Of a DNA stretch of 37,467 nucleotides, positions 35,238 to 37,467 are shown piece after piece. The DNA comes from Actinomycetaceae bacterium. Its GTDB lineage: Bacteria > Actinomycetota > Actinomycetes > Actinomycetales > Actinomycetaceae. The notes beneath the pieces were generated by a model. It saw only the letters and a program-made list of their open reading frames with translations, ran no database searches and was not told where the DNA came from. The stretch's first letter is position 1. Each line of letters opens with the position of its first letter. The DNA is taken from assembly GCA_030540715.1 (NCBI GenBank), contig JAUNVQ010000026.1, positions 1 to 37,467 on the forward strand. Direction: 5' to 3'. The position numbers and the translations under genes are program-made.

Positions 35238-36668
35238 ATGGAGAACAGTAATAATGGTAGTTGTGAAAATGTGCAAAGTGCGAATGACGCAAAGTCCATC
35301 GAGAGTAGTCAAGATAATATAGCATTTTTTGAACAGCTTGTTAAAAGACTTGTGAAAGAATCGTTAAAAGATATAGAGCGATGGCGATCCGGAAGAGCAT
35401 ATCGTTGGTTTCCGATAATCGGAATCATTATTTTAGTGGTATTTATATACGCTTTAATGGTGGGTGTTCATGCGTATGCCAGATTATCATCTGATGTAGC
35501 TTTTGGTAGCCTTTTTGACAGCGTGATTACCGTTGTTTGTGAAGGTAGCGTGTTGTTTTCAATAGCTGATAAAAGGTTTGAGTTGCTTACGATCGCTGCT
35601 ATTTTGATAGCGTTTGCACAGGCTTTCGAAACTGAAAGAACTCAGCAGTTAATTGCTCTTCAAAGGGAGCCGAATTATTCTAAAGGTGCGTTATCGAGTG
35701 ATGCGGCTTATTCACTGGCTAAACACTTCAGGGCCTTTCAGACCGCTGAGACACTTGTGAGGGCACGCTTCGGTTTAGGGGGTACAGTATTAGTTTTTTC
35801 TGGCATCGGTTTTGGGTGGGATTTTTACGCTTCAGCGCCAGGCCCTCAAGGTAGCGGGAGCCCTGGGCTAAGTCTTATCCTGTTGTTTGTGGTTTTTCTG
35901 CTCATAGTGGATGTTGTTCGGCAGATTAACAAATATAACGAAGATGCTCCTTTTACTAATGAGGAATATAAAGATTTGGTTGTAAATGAAGGTGCAAAAG
36001 ATCTGGACAAAAAATTGTCGGAAATGCGAATCACAATATCGAAAGAAGAAGTGCCTAAGCTTATTGCCACATCTACACGTAGAATCAATTGTTGTCAGTA
36101 TTATGCTAGATTGGTTTGCCCTAAGTTAGTCCTGTTTGTTATAGGATTTCTTCCTTTGGCGGTGTACTTATTTTTTTCGAATTCCTCTTCAGAAAGGGAA
36201 AATCTGCAGTTTATAGCTTATGCTTTGGGCGCGTTTTATGTCGTACTTATTTATCTTGCTGAATACAGAATTTTATATACTGATTCCAGATTTTTATCGA
36301 AAGGTAAACAGTCTCAAGAGTATCGCGGAATTTGTGTTCTTCTCATGTTAGGTTTAGTACCTTGGATTCTTCTGGCATTGATAGCTGCCTACATCGATGG
36401 CGGATTGATAAATGTTATACCTATCGTTTGGAGTATCGCAGCGGGATGTTTCTATTGGTTTTTTGAATGGCATCTTAGCCCTTTAAAGATTCTAAGTGGG
36501 AGGGGCGACGACATCTTAAAAAGTGAAAAATATTATTTTAAGTTTCGGCATACAGAATTTTGGGACAAACAGAATCATACTGAGGGTCTAAAAAATGAGG
36601 AGATTCGCCTTGTTCGTCAATTTGTTGCAGTAATAAATAAAGAACCATATAGACTCACCAAAATATAA
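35238..36668 (+). CDS. multi-pass membrane protein of unknown function
   Basis: The 476 residues start with about 55 polar, acidic, cytosolic residues. Membrane segments lie near 58-80 (WFPIIGIIILVVFIYALMVGV), 112-125 (weak), 178-195, 208-226 (SLILLFVVFLLIVDVV), 300-312 (LVLFVIGFLPLAVYLFF), 328-345, 368-388 (LLMLGLVPWILLALIAAY) and 392-410. A long cytosolic loop (about 230-285) and a charged tail follow the usual positive-inside pattern. CAGGAGA precedes the ATG. It has its own promoter and terminator, so it is monocistronic. I recognise no family. Proximity to a HTH gene and to decayed sequence suggests accessory, possibly defence-like DNA, which is inference. Confidence 0.75.
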   Translation: MENSNNGSCENVQSANDAKSIESSQDNIAFFEQLVKRLVKESLKDIERWRSGRAYRWFPIIGIIILVVFIYALMVGVHAYARLSSDVAFGSLFDSVITVVCEGSVLFSIADKRFELLTIAAILIAFAQAFETERTQQLIALQREPNYSKGALSSDAAYSLAKHFRAFQTAETLVRARFGLGGTVLVFSGIGFGWDFYASAPGPQGSGSPGLSLILLFVVFLLIVDVVRQINKYNEDAPFTNEEYKDLVVNEGAKDLDKKLSEMRITISKEEVPKLIATSTRRINCCQYYARLVCPKLVLFVIGFLPLAVYLFFSNSSSERENLQFIAYALGAFYVVLIYLAEYRILYTDSRFLSKGKQSQEYRGICVLLMLGLVPWILLALIAAYIDGGLINVIPIVWSIAAGCFYWFFEWHLSPLKILSGRGDDILKSEKYYFKFRHTEFWDKQNHTEGLKNEEIRLVRQFVAVINKEPYRLTKI

Positions 36669-36695
36669 GAACTTCCGTACTTGTTTTTAAACTAA

Positions 36696-36721
36696 TGCCT
36701 TTCCACCCAAATGGAAAGGCA
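36696..36721 (+). terminator. intrinsic terminator of the membrane-protein gene
   Basis: A perfect 10-base stem (TGCCTTTCCA / TGGAAAGGCA) with a 6-base loop is followed by a T-rich stretch, 28 bases after the stop codon. It is the clearest terminator in the window. Confidence 0.85.
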
Positions 36722-37015
36722 ATCTTGTATATTTGTTAGTGTGACAGTATTCAAGTAGGAACTAGTTGAAGTGTACCGATAAGTCTGGGAAATTCTCGGT
36801 TGAGAAATCTAGCAATTGTCAAGCAAATCAATTTAACTTGTCGGAGGTATAACTTTTATTAGGAAAGATACTTCGGGACGGTAGCATTAGCGATGGGTAA
36901 TTGATTAAAATGATAACTTAAAGAAGAGAGTATTTTACTCCTCGGCAAGGGCATCGATTTGGCGCGTGGCATGGATACCTAGTGGACTCATTTTCAAGAT
37001 CGGTGGCTTGATTAG
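36722..37015. other. 294-base region without a recognised gene
   Basis: No SD-led frame is present. Fragments such as LGKILRDGSISDG (near 36857) read protein-like, so the decayed gene further right may begin here. Confidence 0.3.
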
Positions 37016-37397
37016 ATTTCTTCGCCACAAACAGTAAGCATAAAGGGATCGGACGAGTCGAAATGGAATGTGTTCAGGAAGTTTTCTCTTCCGCTCTCTT
37101 CGTATAAACTTTTTGAGAGGGATCCTGATGAATTTCGTGGTCTCTATTTATTCAGCAAGCAACAAGCAATTGAATAGATATTTATTTTGGATCAATGTAT
37201 TCTAGTCTACGCGTATGAAATAAAGATTTTAGAATGGAAAAATCAATATATACTTGATCATTTGCCACTCTCGCCTAATGATGAATGGATTGATGGAGAA
37301 GTTATGGGGTAGAAAGACGCAGTGATTCGAGAGGAAAAATATATGTTCCTCTAAGATGTTCCCAATTCGGAAGAACGAATTTTATCCTGGACTTAAA
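37016..37397 (+). pseudogene. decayed gene with in-frame stops
   Basis: One reading frame stays protein-like for about 125 codons: KWNVFRKFSLPLSSYKLFERDPDEF, YAYEIKILEWKNQYILDHLPLSPNDEW and DVPNSEERILSW. It is interrupted by TAG at 37175, TAG at 37310 and TAA at 37352, before a TAA at 37394 that may be the original end. No start with SD is visible. The family is not recognised. The stops at conserved frame suggest point-mutation decay rather than rearrangement. Confidence 0.45.
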
Positions 37398-37467
37398 CGT
37401 GGCGCCCACTCAGTAAGAAGATATCGCCCCAGATATATGGATCGTGGTTTCCTCTAAAACTGTCACA

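Noticed and set aside
1-37467. CRISPR arrays, tRNA or rRNA genes, prophage structural genes
   Set aside because: No regularly spaced repeats, cloverleaf-like sequence or phage structural gene was seen on either strand. TA-like genes alone do not show a prophage.

Overview
The window looks like the chromosome of an actinobacterium of moderate G+C content. The evidence is the form of the dihydroxy-acid dehydratase, the style of the IS3-family relics, and GTG/TTG starts with strong Shine-Dalgarno (SD) sites. I cannot fix the genus: Corynebacterium-like or Actinomycetaceae/Micrococcales-like lineages are possible. I see no rRNA, tRNA or CRISPR array.

Left part (1-6.7 kb). Two housekeeping genes, ybaK (Cys-tRNA(Pro) deacylase) and ilvD (branched-chain amino-acid synthesis), sit between two toxin-antitoxin-like pairs. 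The first pair is a HTH + ImmA/IrrE (M78) metallopeptidase protein coupled through ATGA to a PIN-domain protein (133-1802). The second is a Panacea-domain (DUF4065) protein coupled through ATGA to a GNAT acetyltransferase (5500-6680), preceded by a small ORFan.

Middle part (7-34 kb). This is a large, visibly A+T-richer surface-glycan locus. Divergent wecB and wecC supply UDP-ManNAc and UDP-ManNAcA. Two GT4 glycosyltransferases follow wecC and lead into an ABC-2 polysaccharide exporter (Wzm/Wzt type). Beyond lie at least four large and partly chimeric glycosyltransferases: a tandem GT2-GT2 protein, a GT2 plus GT-B-like protein, a GT4 with a coiled-coil tail, and a protein in which a degenerate, catalytically dead WecC-like dehydrogenase is fused to a GT4 domain. 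Several small ORFans are translationally coupled to these enzymes. There are also an SGNH hydrolase and two members of an alpha/beta-hydrolase-like family, one split by a frameshift. The likely product is a ManNAcA-containing (teichuronic-acid- or capsule-like) polymer exported by Wzm/Wzt. No initiating phospho-sugar transferase, Wzy polymerase or attachment enzyme is visible here.

The locus is riddled with dead insertion sequences. An IS3-type end remains at 6.8 kb, a graveyard of at least three elements lies at 14.6-17.4 kb, and a second diverged copy of one of them lies at 22.4-23.6 kb. They bracket the 17.5-22.2 kb gene block, which suggests assembly by IS-mediated transfer and later decay.

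Right part (34-37.5 kb). A HTH protein and a small ORF on the minus strand lie next to a multi-pass membrane protein of unknown function with its own promoter and a clear terminator. The last several hundred bases hold what looks like a decayed gene with four in-frame stops.
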